Assembly (NCBI GenBank): GCA_002354335.1
Contig: DELI01000005.1
Span: 95,411-159,410, forward strand
Direction: 5' to 3'
DNA length: 64,000 bases
Origin: Sphingobacterium sp. UBA2700
Lineage (GTDB): Bacteria > Bacteroidota > Bacteroidia > Sphingobacteriales > Sphingobacteriaceae
Under the pieces are notes generated by a model, which was given only the letters and a program-made list of their open reading frames with translations, searched no databases and was not told the origin of the DNA. The translations under genes were made by a program, and so were the position numbers. Shown here piece by piece: positions 52,987 through 62,825 of the stretch (the first letter of the stretch is position 1; each line of letters opens with the position of its first letter).

Positions 52987-54435
52987 TTAGCCTTTTCCTT
53001 TGTAAATCTTTAGTTTCTGGCCAATCTTTAAATGGCTTCCTCGGATATTATTATCCGACTTAATACGATTCACTGAAGAACCGCGATGTTTGCCCGCAAT
53101 ATCCGATAGTGTATCACCTTTTCTTACGGTATATGAAACGAAAGTCGGATTGCTCTTCGCACTTGCCTTGGTCTTCGTAGCAGCAATAACGTTTTTAGCC
53201 ATTTTGCTATCCACTCCTTTGCTTACAATCAGATTTCTACCCGTAATACTACTTTGAGCCGAAAGTCTGTTCCAGGTCCTTATTTGCTGTACAGAGACAC
53301 CATACTCCTTAGCGATACTTGCTACGGTTTCTCCGCGTTTTACTTGATGTCTTTGCTCATCATCGCTCTCTACGGATGCCAACGCTTGCATAACTTCAAC
53401 GCGTTGATTGTTAAGCGCTGCATAGATCAGCGAATCCGACATGGATTCATGATAAGGAATGATAAGTCGGCGAGGCTTCGCTGCCGATCCAGACACAACT
53501 GCCCCTTTATAACCAGGATTCAACTGTTTCAATAAATCCGCGGAACAATTAAGGCCCTGCGCAACATTGCTCAAACTAACCGCTTTATCAACCATCAACA
53601 CCTTATGATCTGTCATTAGCTCATTCTGTTGGGGCACTAAGCCATAAAGCTCAGCGTGATTGAGAACATAGGTCATCGCAATAAATTTCGGAATATAGTT
53701 TTGCGTCTCTTTCGGCAAAAATGGAGACAGTTCCCAGTAATTTGGATTCACTAATCCAGAACGCTGAATAGCTCTCCTCACACAACCCCTTCCGCAATTA
53801 TAAGATGCTAAGGCTAGCAACCAATCATTGAACTCGTCATGTGCTTCCTTCAGATAAGAAGACACAGCGTAGGTAGTTGAATAGACATCCTTACGCTCGT
53901 CGAAACCACCATCCATCGTCAGATTGTAGATCTTTGCCGTACCGTAGATAAATTGCCATGGACCAACTGCTCCTGAAGTAGAAACAGTATGAGGGTTCAG
54001 AGAAGATTCTACAACAGATAGATATTTGACTTCGTCGGGAATTCCCTGCTCGGCAAATATCTGATCGTAGATTGGGAAATAGTAATTACCCAGTCCGAGC
54101 AACTTTTCCATGTAAGGCTTGTAGTTTCTTGAAATGTACTTATCAAGATACACCTTTACCCGATCGTTGTATTCTAATGGAATTGTCTTCTGAAGACGGT
54201 TAATTCGCTGTGCGATGTTAACATCTTCTGCGGAGAAATCGGTCGTCCCTCCTGCTTTTTGTTTAACAGAATCAAGATGAGAGTAAATTAACTCGCGCTC
54301 TTTTTCCACTTGATCAATAACTTGGTTTTGAAATGAATCGTTAAACGTATGCAAGTCCGTTCGAACTTCTTGTGCCACACTTAATTTCAAAACACTTAGG
54401 CCTATTGTAACAAGAAAACTAATTTTTTTGTTCAT
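52987..54435 (-). CDS. MltD-like lytic transglycosylase with LysM domains
   Basis: A 482-residue exported murein hydrolase. Start chosen at 54435 (MNKKISFLVTIGLSVLKLSVAQ), a normal signal peptide; an in-frame start at 54534 would add 33 residues lacking any signal. The transglycosylase domain has the catalytic Glu143 in KYLSVVESSLNPHTVS and the following GAVGPWQFIYGTA. Up to three LysM peptidoglycan-binding domains follow: about 300-340 (weak), 370-412 (HQVKRGETVASIAKEYGVSV) and 437-480 (YTVRKGDTLSDIAGKH). It ends only ~40 bp past the terminator of the convergent phosphoribosyltransferase gene. Confidence 0.93.
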   Translation of the reverse strand: MNKKISFLVTIGLSVLKLSVAQEVRTDLHTFNDSFQNQVIDQVEKERELIYSHLDSVKQKAGGTTDFSAEDVNIAQRINRLQKTIPLEYNDRVKVYLDKYISRNYKPYMEKLLGLGNYYFPIYDQIFAEQGIPDEVKYLSVVESSLNPHTVSTSGAVGPWQFIYGTAKIYNLTMDGGFDERKDVYSTTYAVSSYLKEAHDEFNDWLLALASYNCGRGCVRRAIQRSGLVNPNYWELSPFLPKETQNYIPKFIAMTYVLNHAELYGLVPQQNELMTDHKVLMVDKAVSLSNVAQGLNCSADLLKQLNPGYKGAVVSGSAAKPRRLIIPYHESMSDSLIYAALNNQRVEVMQALASVESDDEQRHQVKRGETVASIAKEYGVSVQQIRTWNRLSAQSSITGRNLIVSKGVDSKMAKNVIAATKTKASAKSNPTFVSYTVRKGDTLSDIAGKHRGSSVNRIKSDNNIRGSHLKIGQKLKIYKGKG

Positions 54436-54586
54436 AAGTAGATTATACTGTAAACACTTTTGGTTAGTTCTTCGCTTATCGTTGGCGAACCGAGCCACAG
54501 CTCGTAGATAACTTGAAAAAAAAAGTTTCATCAAACTAGCGAATGTCAGCTTAATGAAACTCTATAAATTTCTTTAATGTACGATA

Positions 54587-54802
54587 TTAACGTTGGTTGT
54601 TAACTGTATCATTGTTTGCAGTGTTGCTTGGATTATTTTCGGCATCAGGACCATCTTTTTGTCCTTCTTTGAATTCCTTAACACCTCTACCCAATCCACG
54701 CATCAATTCAGGAATTTTCTTTCCCCCGAATAATAATAATGCCAATACTACGATGATGATGATCTCGTTAGTACCGATAAATAATAATCCCGATGTATAC
54801 AT
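54587..54802 (-). CDS. tatA: Sec-independent protein translocase protein TatA/TatE
   Basis: A 71-residue TatA-type protein. It has one short membrane helix (about 12-27, [16 protein letters not shown]), then the amphipathic helix [20 protein letters not shown] with the family's FGG hinge and the conserved Pro-Glu-Leu. The polar tail (rich in N, D, P) follows. TatA forms the size-variable pore of the Tat pathway, which exports folded proteins. Here tatB and tatC are not adjacent. CAAATATA on the plus strand (54843-54850) gives TATATTTG, a -7 element for this gene. Confidence 0.95.
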   Translation of the reverse strand: MYTSGLLFIGTNEIIIIVVLALLLFGGKKIPELMRGLGRGVKEFKEGQKDGPDAENNPSNTANNDTVNNQR

Positions 54803-54875
54803 ATTTCTTTAATTTACTAATCTCTCGTTTAAGTGTATCTAACAAATATAATAATTATAATGGAAAACATTGTAA

Positions 54876-56153
54876 CTATCTTGCTATCCACGAGCTCGGA
54901 TTCATATGGGTCTGGCCGCGATAAACACTCAAGTCTACATACGAATATCCAGCATCTGGATCCGAATCTGTTGTTCCGATTACCGTTCCTGTACTAATCT
55001 TTTGACCGTTACGAACCGATACTGATTTCAGGTTTGAGTAAACCGATAAATACTCACCATGTTGAACAATAACAGCAGATGATCCCATATTAATTACTCT
55101 AATGACAGTACCTTCAAATATTGATTTCACGGATGCATTATCCGCTGTGCGAATACGGATGTAATCGTAGAAGTCGCGAACACCACGTTCTACCGTAACA
55201 TTACCATAGTTACGCACGATATTACCTTGACTTACCGGCCATGGAAGGCGGCCTCTGTTCGAGCTAAATCCTGCCGATAATTTGGTGGCCTCTGGCGAGT
55301 TATTCAATACAGCACTACCTGTTTTCTTTTCAATCTTCTTCTCTGCTTCAGCAACTGTAGTTCCTGACTTCTTAGCTTCCGCCTCCGCTAGTCTCCTACG
55401 GCGCTCCTCTTCCGCTTTCCGAGCTGCTTCCACTTCGCGAGCAATCGCCGACTTAATAGCTGCATCTAAACGACGTTTTTCTTGCTGTTTCTTAGTTAAC
55501 TGTCCTTTAAATCCACGCTCCTCCTTAACAATCTGACTTAACTGCTGCGAGTGTGCAGCCTTATCCTTCGCAATTACATTACGTTCAGCCTGTTGTTCTT
55601 TAAGTAAAGCTTGTTGGGTTTGCTTATCGCGTTGTAGCTGAGCTAACTTCAGCTCGATTTGCTTTTTATGGCCTTCAATCTCCGAAACCTTCACTTTACG
55701 TGCATCTGTAAACTGTTGCAGATACTTCACACGCTTAAAGGCTTGATTGAAATCTTTGGAAGCGAAGATGAACATCATCTTATTGTATGAGTTCTTATTG
55801 CGGAACGCAAATAGGATCATTTTCTCATAATCCTGTCTAAGCTTCTCTAATTCGTCTTTGAGTTTATCGACTATCTTGTTGTTGGATGCGATATTGTTGT
55901 TGATGATACGAAGCTCACTATTGATGGTGCTGATTTTGTCCTCACGTAAATCTAGCTGTTTGCTTAACGCAGAAACTTCTCTTTGGGAGAGTAGTTTCTC
56001 TTGTGTTTTGGCGCTTAAAATCTTCTGAAGTTCAGCAATTTCCTTATCAAGTCGTTCTCTTTGTTTTTTTAACTCCAAGCTACTTTGACCAAACCCTACA
56101 CTAACAAAAAGAAATATAGAAAATATACTTAATACGATTTTTTTAAATTCCAT
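54876..56153 (-). CDS. EnvC-like murein hydrolase activator (coiled coil plus degenerate LytM domain)
   Basis: A 425-residue exported protein: signal 1-22 (FVSVGFGQ), then a coiled coil (about 25-240, rich in K, Q, E, L) and a C-terminal LytM/M23-like domain (about 300-425). The usual zinc ligands are missing: the site HxxxD region reads YIRIRT, YxHL reads YSNL and the final LHFEIR reads YVDLSV. That matches EnvC and NlpD-type proteins, which do not cut peptidoglycan but activate amidases. Which amidase it activates is unknown. It is the middle of a minus-strand run of envelope genes. Confidence 0.87.
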   Translation of the reverse strand: MEFKKIVLSIFSIFLFVSVGFGQSSLELKKQRERLDKEIAELQKILSAKTQEKLLSQREVSALSKQLDLREDKISTINSELRIINNNIASNNKIVDKLKDELEKLRQDYEKMILFAFRNKNSYNKMMFIFASKDFNQAFKRVKYLQQFTDARKVKVSEIEGHKKQIELKLAQLQRDKQTQQALLKEQQAERNVIAKDKAAHSQQLSQIVKEERGFKGQLTKKQQEKRRLDAAIKSAIAREVEAARKAEEERRRRLAEAEAKKSGTTVAEAEKKIEKKTGSAVLNNSPEATKLSAGFSSNRGRLPWPVSQGNIVRNYGNVTVERGVRDFYDYIRIRTADNASVKSIFEGTVIRVINMGSSAVIVQHGEYLSVYSNLKSVSVRNGQKISTGTVIGTTDSDPDAGYSYVDLSVYRGQTHMNPSSWIAR

Positions 56154-56261
56154 GAAACGCTAAATTCTTAATATCGTTTATTTTAAAACGTCCAAAAATA
56201 AGGATATACTTAATACGAAGTTAATAAAATCCTAATTTTATTTCCCATCCCTACTTCGTAA

Positions 56262-57047
56262 TTATTTGATTTCCTTATATCTTGAAGGCACATTGAACGG
56301 CGTTTCAACAGCCGAATTAAACTCTGATTTATTGTAGAGCATATCCGCAGAAACCTTATCGCCAGCGCCCTCAATGTTTAACGTGAAACGTTGAGGAAAA
56401 TTATATCCGCTAATATCTGCGAAGTCACTATACGTTGTTTCCAACTTTTGGTTCTTACCTAATTCTATCAAATTGAAAGTAAAAGGTCGGTTCTTATTAT
56501 TAACTCCATAATGAAAAGTCAACCCATCCTTAATCCCGATTACTTGAACATCATCGGAACTTGTAGCGACTTGAAGCTGGTCCGTTCGTAGCAGATCAAC
56601 CGTCATATTTCCTACTAAAATATCCTGCAACATCCGGAAGCTCACTCCTTTATTCGTGTAATTATAGATATAGGAAAAGGGCTTAGCGATATACTCGCCT
56701 CGCAACTTATTCATAATCTTTACACTATCGGGGGTGATCAAGACGCGAGCAGCTTCGACACCTAGCAGCGCTGTCACCGAAATCCAAATCGACTTATCTC
56801 TGTCCATCCGAATATTGACGGTCGCATTATGCGACTCCTCACCTACCTGCAATTTTGCTTTTGCTCGCCCGCTGAATGTGTGAAAATTCAAATTACTCAA
56901 CTCGTAATTTTTCAGCAATTCCGCCTCTGTGCTGGCGCGTGGCAGCAGTTCATCTTTTTTTGCGACTCGTTTCTTGCTTGCGCAAGAAGCAATTATTAAT
57001 ACAGTTACAACTAAGAAACCAAGCTTAGTCCAAATATTTCTTCTCAC
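56262..57047 (-). CDS. DUF4292-type lipoprotein (LolB-like fold)
   Basis: A 261-residue lipoprotein: signal with lipobox ending at Cys22 (LIIASCASKK). The rest is a single beta-rich domain (about 55-240) of the kind listed as DUF4292, related in fold to outer-membrane lipoprotein carriers such as LolB. The start is GTG at 57047, overlapping the preceding TPR gene by 23 bp, so translation is probably coupled. Membership in the LolB fold and any role in lipoprotein sorting are inference. Confidence 0.75.
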   Translation of the reverse strand: MRRNIWTKLGFLVVTVLIIASCASKKRVAKKDELLPRASTEAELLKNYELSNLNFHTFSGRAKAKLQVGEESHNATVNIRMDRDKSIWISVTALLGVEAARVLITPDSVKIMNKLRGEYIAKPFSYIYNYTNKGVSFRMLQDILVGNMTVDLLRTDQLQVATSSDDVQVIGIKDGLTFHYGVNNKNRPFTFNLIELGKNQKLETTYSDFADISGYNFPQRFTLNIEGAGDKVSADMLYNKSEFNSAVETPFNVPSRYKEIK

Positions 57048-58737
57048 TGATTTTCTTTTTTAATTTTTCTTTATCCACAGCGCTGCTTGCATCCGCACTG
57101 CTCAACGCCCGATCCCACTGCTTCAATGCCTCTTTGCTTTTTCCAAGCTTCATCAAAATATCGCCATAGTGTTCAAATAAAACAGCGGAAGGTTCTGAGT
57201 TCTTCACCGCACGCTCGATCCAAACCAATGCCTCTTTATAATCTCCGCGCTGAAACAAGACCGACGCATAGGTATCTTGAAAAGTTCCAGAGTTCGGTTC
57301 CAATTCATTCGCACGAGCGGCATATTTTGCGGCCATATCCAAGTTCTCTTTTCTTACAGACAAATAATATGCATAGTTGTTCATGGCCGTCACATTCGTG
57401 CTATCCCTTGCGATAGCCTCTTCGTATGCAATGTCTGACGCCGCTTCCAAATCAAGCTCATGATACAGATCCCCAAGCCCCGCATATATCATCGATTGGA
57501 CAAAACCATTTTCATTCACACTTTGATCTAATGCTCCCTCTAGATATTGACGAGCTTGCTTGTTGTCCTTTTTGATAAAATGTGCCATTCCAACAAAGTA
57601 AGTCAGCACAGGGCTTCCAGGGTTATGCGTCAAAGCCTCATTCCCATGCTGAATAGCCTCATCTAGCTGATTTAAGTTCAGATCGATATTGATGAGCTTG
57701 CTCCAAGCGTCAATATGTCTGGGATTCATTCCCACCGTCGTAAGAAAAAGAGACTTCGCTTGTGTCAATTCTCCCTTTTGCCAGAGGATATCCCCTTTGA
57801 ACATATGGGTATCCGGTATACGAGGATGTTTTAAGACTAACAGATTCGCTAGCTCTTGCTTCTGATCAAGTGTAAGAGTCGATTTCCCGTTCAATACAGT
57901 CATCATCACACGATGCTTATCCAAAAAGTTCACCTCTTCAGAATAAAAAGCCTTCTTCACATAATCAAATGCCAGTTTTTCTTTATTTGCCGCATTATAA
58001 GCGTCAGCTAGATCAAGATACAGCAAATCATCTTTGCTATTCTGAATTCCGCGTTCAAGGACTGCCAAAGCATCCTTGGTATTCTTCTCGTCTAAGTATA
58101 TATAGCTTAAGGTGCTATACACTTGTCGGATCGGAGATTTCTTTTTATCCCAAACCTGCAACACTTGCTTCGCATCATCAGGTCGCTTCAAATCCATCAA
58201 TATCTCAGCTTTCAGCACATCTAAGGTATCTGATTCGCCAAACTTAGCTTTTGTAGCCTCGTATTCCTTCAGCGCATCTTCCGATTTCTTTGCCGCATGC
58301 AGCAACATGATTTTCTCGCGAAATAACTCCGGTTTATCTGTATGCTTGTCGATGACCTTATCGATTAATCCTACTGCCGAATCAAAATCACCTTCCGTCT
58401 TATAAAGTTCCATCAGATGGTTTCCGAACATGAGATTCGCAGGGTCTATCTCCACAGCACGCTCAGCAGCTGGAATAGCAACCTCGAAATTACGCGCTTG
58501 AGCAAACAGTAAGGATTTCGCGTAAAACACTTCAGCCCCCTGAGGATACTTCGCAATCGTCGCCTCGATACTATTCAGGGCATTCCCAACATCCCCCCTC
58601 TTTAATTGCGATTCGATAGAAGCGAGGCTTTCCTTATAACCAGCATCCTGCTTGATATCTTGTTGTGCAAAAGCAGATGTTCCCAACAGCACAAACAATC
58701 CCGCAATCCACATTCTACACTTAAACATTCTTCTCAT
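57025..58737 (-). CDS. Exported tetratricopeptide-repeat protein
   Basis: A 570-residue TPR protein. ATG at 58737 gives a proper signal peptide (MRRMFKCRMWIAGLFVLLGTSAFAQ, split by its hydrophobic core); an in-frame GTG at 58758 adds seven charged residues. Roughly a dozen TPR units (34 residues each) run from about 35 to 545, with the clearest at IPAAERAVEIDPANLMFGNHL and AWSKLINIDLNLNQLDEAIQHGNEAL. It probably scaffolds envelope complexes. Coupled with the DUF4292 lipoprotein gene. Confidence 0.85.
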   Translation of the reverse strand: MRRMFKCRMWIAGLFVLLGTSAFAQQDIKQDAGYKESLASIESQLKRGDVGNALNSIEATIAKYPQGAEVFYAKSLLFAQARNFEVAIPAAERAVEIDPANLMFGNHLMELYKTEGDFDSAVGLIDKVIDKHTDKPELFREKIMLLHAAKKSEDALKEYEATKAKFGESDTLDVLKAEILMDLKRPDDAKQVLQVWDKKKSPIRQVYSTLSYIYLDEKNTKDALAVLERGIQNSKDDLLYLDLADAYNAANKEKLAFDYVKKAFYSEEVNFLDKHRVMMTVLNGKSTLTLDQKQELANLLVLKHPRIPDTHMFKGDILWQKGELTQAKSLFLTTVGMNPRHIDAWSKLINIDLNLNQLDEAIQHGNEALTHNPGSPVLTYFVGMAHFIKKDNKQARQYLEGALDQSVNENGFVQSMIYAGLGDLYHELDLEAASDIAYEEAIARDSTNVTAMNNYAYYLSVRKENLDMAAKYAARANELEPNSGTFQDTYASVLFQRGDYKEALVWIERAVKNSEPSAVLFEHYGDILMKLGKSKEALKQWDRALSSADASSAVDKEKLKKKISEKKYLD

Positions 58738-58891
58738 TTTCTCTTTTTTATTTTTCACCTCGGGTTTTACCCAGATAGATTATGGTAAATCAAGGTAATA
58801 AATTAATTTTAAAGAGCACAAAAATGCTGAAAAGTTTAAACCAGCACGCCTTAATTAATGTTAAATCTTGATTAAATCGAACCGATAGCCC

Positions 58892-59581
58892 CTAGAAAGA
58901 CCATTGCAAATAGGCCGAATTTATCCGATCAGCGACAGAACCATCTGCATTAGAGCCCCCCAGCTTCCATTTGGCATTCTCCAAACCTAAACGATAACCA
59001 ACTCGCATAAAATGATTCGTCCATCCCTTCGAGTTCCGCTTCTTTAGCGCCAGTCCAAAATCAACTACCGGACTAAAATGCTCCATCTCGATTACATTCC
59101 CTCGGTCCGACTGCAGCAGTCCTTCCACTTTAGCTCCCTCCTCCTTAATACGAATTCTAGCGTCTGTAGATTGCAAACCAAAGCTAACGAAAGGACTTAC
59201 GATCACCTCCCCCGCCTTAATCTTATTTGTGGAAACAAACAATGCTGTGCGTCCAGTTCTAACCTTAGCTTTATCCGAAAAATTAATACTTGCCTCCAAA
59301 TCCACTCCCAACAGCACCGACCCCAAGTCGTAGCCCAAACCCAGCCCTAGGCCAAACTGAAACTTAGAAATCTCCGGATAACCATTCGCTTGCAAAAGCT
59401 CGTTTAAATTCGACAGATTCATGTACGAAGCCTGAATCCCGAAGTATTTGTCAAGTTTGGATCTAAAGTTCCAATATTTACTGTTTTGTGTAGAATCGCC
59501 CAGTTCTTGAGCGAAGGAACATTGCAATGAAGCAAAAAGCATCAACACAACGGCGAGCACAGTTTTAAGATTTCCTCTCAT
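58892..59581 (-). CDS. Hypothetical outer-membrane beta-barrel-like protein
   Basis: A 229-residue exported protein. ATG at 59581 (MRGNLKTVLAVVLMLFASLQ) gives a signal peptide ending FAQ; a longer in-frame start at 59623 would run across the -7 element at 59609-59616. The mature part is rich in Gly, Leu, Ser and aromatic residues, in alternating strands (FGLGLGLGYDLGSVLLG, SPFVSFGL), and ends in a phenylalanine (YLQWSF), a typical C-terminal signature of barrel proteins. I recognise no specific family. Confidence 0.7.
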   Translation of the reverse strand: MRGNLKTVLAVVLMLFASLQCSFAQELGDSTQNSKYWNFRSKLDKYFGIQASYMNLSNLNELLQANGYPEISKFQFGLGLGLGYDLGSVLLGVDLEASINFSDKAKVRTGRTALFVSTNKIKAGEVIVSPFVSFGLQSTDARIRIKEEGAKVEGLLQSDRGNVIEMEHFSPVVDFGLALKKRNSKGWTNHFMRVGYRLGLENAKWKLGGSNADGSVADRINSAYLQWSF

Positions 59582-59795
59582 ATATTTAATTACTTGGTTT
59601 GAATGCTTCAAATATAAAATCATTGGCTCTACTTAAAAAGAATAAAAACCGATGCGAACAGAAAAAATATTAAAAACAACGATGCTTAGGAACACATTAA
59701 GGCAAAAGATATTCCCGAATGTCACAATGACTAGCTATCCTGTTTTTCAAGTTTTGGATTCAAAAAACATTAACTATCAGAATTTTAAAAAACGC

Positions 59796-59827
59796 TTTGC
59801 GATTACAATTTAAATAGTGTACCTTTG
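59796..59827 (+). promoter_or_regulatory. Promoter of the rplM-rpsI-rpsB operon
   Basis: TTTG (59796-59799), 20-bp spacer, TACCTTTG (59820-59827). Both boxes are perfect matches to the Bacteroidetes pattern. Transcription should begin near 59834, some 57 nt before the start codon, leaving room for an L13-type autoregulatory leader. Confidence 0.8.
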
Positions 59828-59890
59828 CGAACCTAATTGTAGGGATTACAATAGGATTTAAAACATTATTAATTAATTAAATAAAAGCAA

Positions 59891-60334
59891 GTGAATACGT
59901 TAAGTTACAAAACTGTCTCTGCTAACAAGAACACCGTTAACAAAGAATGGATCGTTGTTGACGCTGAAGGCGAGATTTTGGGGCGCTTGGCAAGCGAGAT
60001 TGCGAAAGTGATCCGTGGAAAACACAAGCCAACATTTACCCCACACGTAGACTGCGGAGACAATGTTATTGTTATCAATGCAGACAAAATCAAATTGACA
60101 GGAAACAAATTAGGCGACAAAGTTTATGTTCGCTACACAGGCTACCCAGGTGGTCAACGTTTCGTTTCTCCGAAAGAGTTAATGGCAAAACACCCTGAGC
60201 GCATCATCGAGAAAGCGGTACGCGGGATGTTACCTAAAAACCGTTTAGGACGTCAATTATTCAAAAACCTTTTTGTTTATGCAGGATCTGAGCACAAACA
60301 TGAGGCACAAAATCCAAAACCAGTTAAATTCTAA
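59891..60334 (+). CDS. rplM: 50S ribosomal protein L13
   Basis: A 147-residue L13, an early-assembly protein of the large subunit. It starts at GTG (59891), reading [20 protein letters not shown], then [20 protein letters not shown], and contains the signature [23 protein letters not shown]. Length is normal. Order rplM-rpsI is universal in bacteria; here rpsB follows too. A GTG start has been preferred because the frame opens there and no ATG is available upstream. Confidence 0.98.
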   Translation: MNTLSYKTVSANKNTVNKEWIVVDAEGEILGRLASEIAKVIRGKHKPTFTPHVDCGDNVIVINADKIKLTGNKLGDKVYVRYTGYPGGQRFVSPKELMAKHPERIIEKAVRGMLPKNRLGRQLFKNLFVYAGSEHKHEAQNPKPVKF

Positions 60335-60345
60335 GGAGATCGATT

Positions 60346-60732
60346 ATGTCAACAACTAACACTTCAGGAAGAAGAAAAACCGCTGTTGCCCGCATCTACT
60401 TAACTGCTGGTAATGGAAATATCATTGTTAATGGAAAAGACTACAAAGTATATTTTCCAACTTTGCCTTTGCAATATGTAGCTACACAATCATTATTAGT
60501 AGCTGAGTCACTTGCAAATTTTGACATCAAAGTAAACGTTCAAGGTGGTGGAGTAAAAGGTCAAGCTGAGGCTGTACGTTTAGCGATTGCTAAAGCGTTA
60601 GTAGAGCTTAACCCAGAAGTAAAACCAGCATTACGCGCGAAAGGTTTAGTTACACGTGATGACCGTATGGTTGAGCGTAAGAAACCAGGACGTCGTAAAG
60701 CTCGTAGAAGATTCCAATTCAGTAAACGTTAA
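60346..60732 (+). CDS. rpsI: 30S ribosomal protein S9
   Basis: A 128-residue S9. It has GRRKTAVARIYLTAGNGNIIVNG (split), RLAIAKALVELNPE, and the universally conserved end KKPGRRKARRRFQFSKR, whose tail reaches the P-site tRNA anticodon. It begins 11 bp after rplM, with a GGAG box, and should be translated with it. Confidence 0.98.
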   Translation: MSTTNTSGRRKTAVARIYLTAGNGNIIVNGKDYKVYFPTLPLQYVATQSLLVAESLANFDIKVNVQGGGVKGQAEAVRLAIAKALVELNPEVKPALRAKGLVTRDDRMVERKKPGRRKARRRFQFSKR

Positions 60733-60750
60733 TTTAAGGAGGGTCAAAAA

Positions 60751-61557
60751 ATGGCAAGAACAACATATCAAGAATTATTGGATGCAGGTGTTCACTTTGG
60801 TCACCTTACTCGTAAGTGGGATCCGAAAATGGCTAAGTACATTTTCATGGAACGCAACGGTATCCACATCATCGATTTGAACAAAACCCTAACTAAGTTA
60901 GAGGAAGCTGCTTCAGCAATCAAACAAATCGTAAAATCTGGTCGCAAAGTATTATTCGTTGCAACTAAGAAACAAGCTAAAGAAATTATCGCTGAACAAG
61001 CGAAAGCTGTTAATATGCCTTTCGTTACAGAGCGTTGGTTAGGTGGTATGCTAACTAACTTCGCAACTGTGCGTAAGTCTATTAAGAAAATGTCGAACAT
61101 CGATAAAATGCAAAAAGATGGTACATACGATGTATTATCTAAGAAAGAAAAATTGATGATTCAACGTGAGCGTATTAAGTTAGAAAACCTTTTAGGTGGT
61201 ATTGCTGACTTAAACCGTTTACCTGCTGCTTTGTTCATTATCGATGTAAAGAAAGAGCACATTGCAGTAGCTGAGGCGATGAAATTAAACATCCCTACGT
61301 TTGCAATGGTAGATACAAACTCTGACCCTACAAACATCGACTTCCCTATCCCTGCGAACGATGACGCTACTAAATCTATCAGCTTAATCGCTGCTGTAAT
61401 TGGTAAAGCTATCCAAGAAGGATTAGAAGAGCGCAAGCGCGATAAAGAAGAGGACGCGGAAAAAGAAGCTGCAGCAGCAAAAGCGGCAGTAGACAATGGT
61501 GAAGCTACTGAAGCGACTCCAGGAAAACGCACTCGTAAAGCAAAAGACGTAGAATAA
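60751..61557 (+). CDS. rpsB: 30S ribosomal protein S2
   Basis: A 268-residue S2. The signature blocks are LLDAGVHFGHLTRKWDPKMAKYIF and TERWLGGMLTNFATVRKSI, and PTFAMVDTNSDPTNIDFPIPAND. A charged C-terminal extension (about 228-268, rich in K, E and A) continues past the core fold. It is 18 bp after rpsI and has AGGAGGG upstream. A large terminator follows, so tsf is a separate unit here, unlike the usual rpsB-tsf operon read-through. Confidence 0.98.
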   Translation: MARTTYQELLDAGVHFGHLTRKWDPKMAKYIFMERNGIHIIDLNKTLTKLEEAASAIKQIVKSGRKVLFVATKKQAKEIIAEQAKAVNMPFVTERWLGGMLTNFATVRKSIKKMSNIDKMQKDGTYDVLSKKEKLMIQRERIKLENLLGGIADLNRLPAALFIIDVKKEHIAVAEAMKLNIPTFAMVDTNSDPTNIDFPIPANDDATKSISLIAAVIGKAIQEGLEERKRDKEEDAEKEAAAAKAAVDNGEATEATPGKRTRKAKDVE

Positions 61558-61573
61558 TATTCTATACTATTCC

Positions 61574-61642
61574 ACCGGATAGACAAGTGTTGGTTTCTGG
61601 AAGTCAGCTTCCGTAAACTGCTCCTGTCTATCCGGTTTTTTT
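61574..61642 (+). terminator. Long terminator after rpsB
   Basis: ACCGGATAGACA (61574-61585) pairs perfectly with TGTCTATCCGGT (61625-61636) with a tail of seven T. The wide loop has a second stem (GGAAG...CTTCC), giving a branched structure. Confidence 0.9.
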
Positions 61643-61781
61643 CTAAATAGGATAACCCATTTAGGAAAGAACAGCAAAATCACATAACGACCCGCTGTAA
61701 AACATTAAAAATTAACATTCTGTTGTTTTTACAACAAAAGATTGTTAACACTTCAATCGTAATTTTAACAAAAAAAATACT

Positions 61782-62618
61782 ATGTCAGTACAAATTTCTG
61801 CATCAGATGTAAACAAACTGCGTCAACAAACTGGCGCTGGTATGATGGACTGTAAAAAAGCGTTAATCGAAGCAAATGGTGACTTCGAAGCTGCTGTAGA
61901 TTACCTACGTAAAAAAGGTGCTAAAGTTGCTGCTAGCCGTCAAGACCGCGATTCTAACGAAGGTGTGATCATTGCTAAAGCTGCTGCGGATGCTAAATCA
62001 GGTATCGTAGTAGAAGTTAACTGTGAAACTGACTTCGTAGCGAAAAACGCTGACTTCATCGCTTTCGCTGAATCAGTAGCTGAAGTTGCTTTAGCTAACC
62101 AACCAGCTTCTTTAGAAGACTTAAAAGCATTAGAAATCGGTGGTGTTAAAATCGCTGACTTATTGATCGACCAAACTGGTAAAATCGGTGAGAAAATCGA
62201 CGTTTCTAAATACGAGAATATTAGCGCAGAGAAAGTTGTAGCTTATATCCACGGTAACTACCGCCTAGGTGTATTAGTAGGTCTTTCTGCTGATGCTGAA
62301 GGTGCGGAAGAAGCAGGTAAAGATGTGGCTATGCAAATCGCTGCAATGAACCCTGTTGCTATCGATAAAGATGGTGTGGATTCAAAAACTATCGAACGCG
62401 AACTAGAAATCGCTAAAGAGCAAATCCGTGCAGAAGGTAAACCAGAAGAAATGGTTGAGAAAATCGCTGCAGGTAAATTGAACAAATTCTACAAAGATTC
62501 TACTTTATTGAACCAAGAGTTCGTAAAAGATTCTTCTAAAAATATTGCACAATTCTTAGACTCAGTTTCTAAAGGATTAACTGTTACTGCTTTCAAACGT
62601 ATCCAATTAGGAGCATAA
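61782..62618 (+). CDS. tsf: Translation elongation factor Ts
   Basis: EF-Ts exchanges GDP for GTP on EF-Tu. The 278-residue protein starts with the UBA domain SDVNKLRQQTGAGMMDCKKALIE, followed by VDYLRKKGAKVAASRQDRDSNEG and the core EVNCETDFVAKNADFIAFAES. The dimerisation region holds VAYIHGNYRLGVLVGLS. Length is close to the E. coli protein. It is preceded by a 220-bp gap and the rpsB terminator, so it must have its own promoter; TAATTTTA at about 61760 is only a weak -7 match. Confidence 0.98.
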   Translation: MSVQISASDVNKLRQQTGAGMMDCKKALIEANGDFEAAVDYLRKKGAKVAASRQDRDSNEGVIIAKAAADAKSGIVVEVNCETDFVAKNADFIAFAESVAEVALANQPASLEDLKALEIGGVKIADLLIDQTGKIGEKIDVSKYENISAEKVVAYIHGNYRLGVLVGLSADAEGAEEAGKDVAMQIAAMNPVAIDKDGVDSKTIERELEIAKEQIRAEGKPEEMVEKIAAGKLNKFYKDSTLLNQEFVKDSSKNIAQFLDSVSKGLTVTAFKRIQLGA

Positions 62619-62650
62619 GTTTGACAGTAGCCAAACAAAGGCTTTATTTA

Positions 62651-62683
62651 AATCCCGTTCGCAATCGAACGGGATTTTTTTTG
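62651..62683 (+). terminator. Terminator of tsf
   Basis: AATCCCGTTCG (62651-62661) pairs perfectly with CGAACGGGATT (62666-62676), loop CAAT, followed by eight T. Confidence 0.93.
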
Positions 62684-62825
62684 ATAGCTACTGTTTTCAA
62701 AGTCCAGCGCGAACTTTAATCCCTATTGCTTTGTAATGGAAATTTGAAAGTTTTTATCCATACTGCTAATTAATGACGAATGCTAAGCAAAAATTCGCTA
62801 AACTTGTTTAGAGAATGATCTTGCC

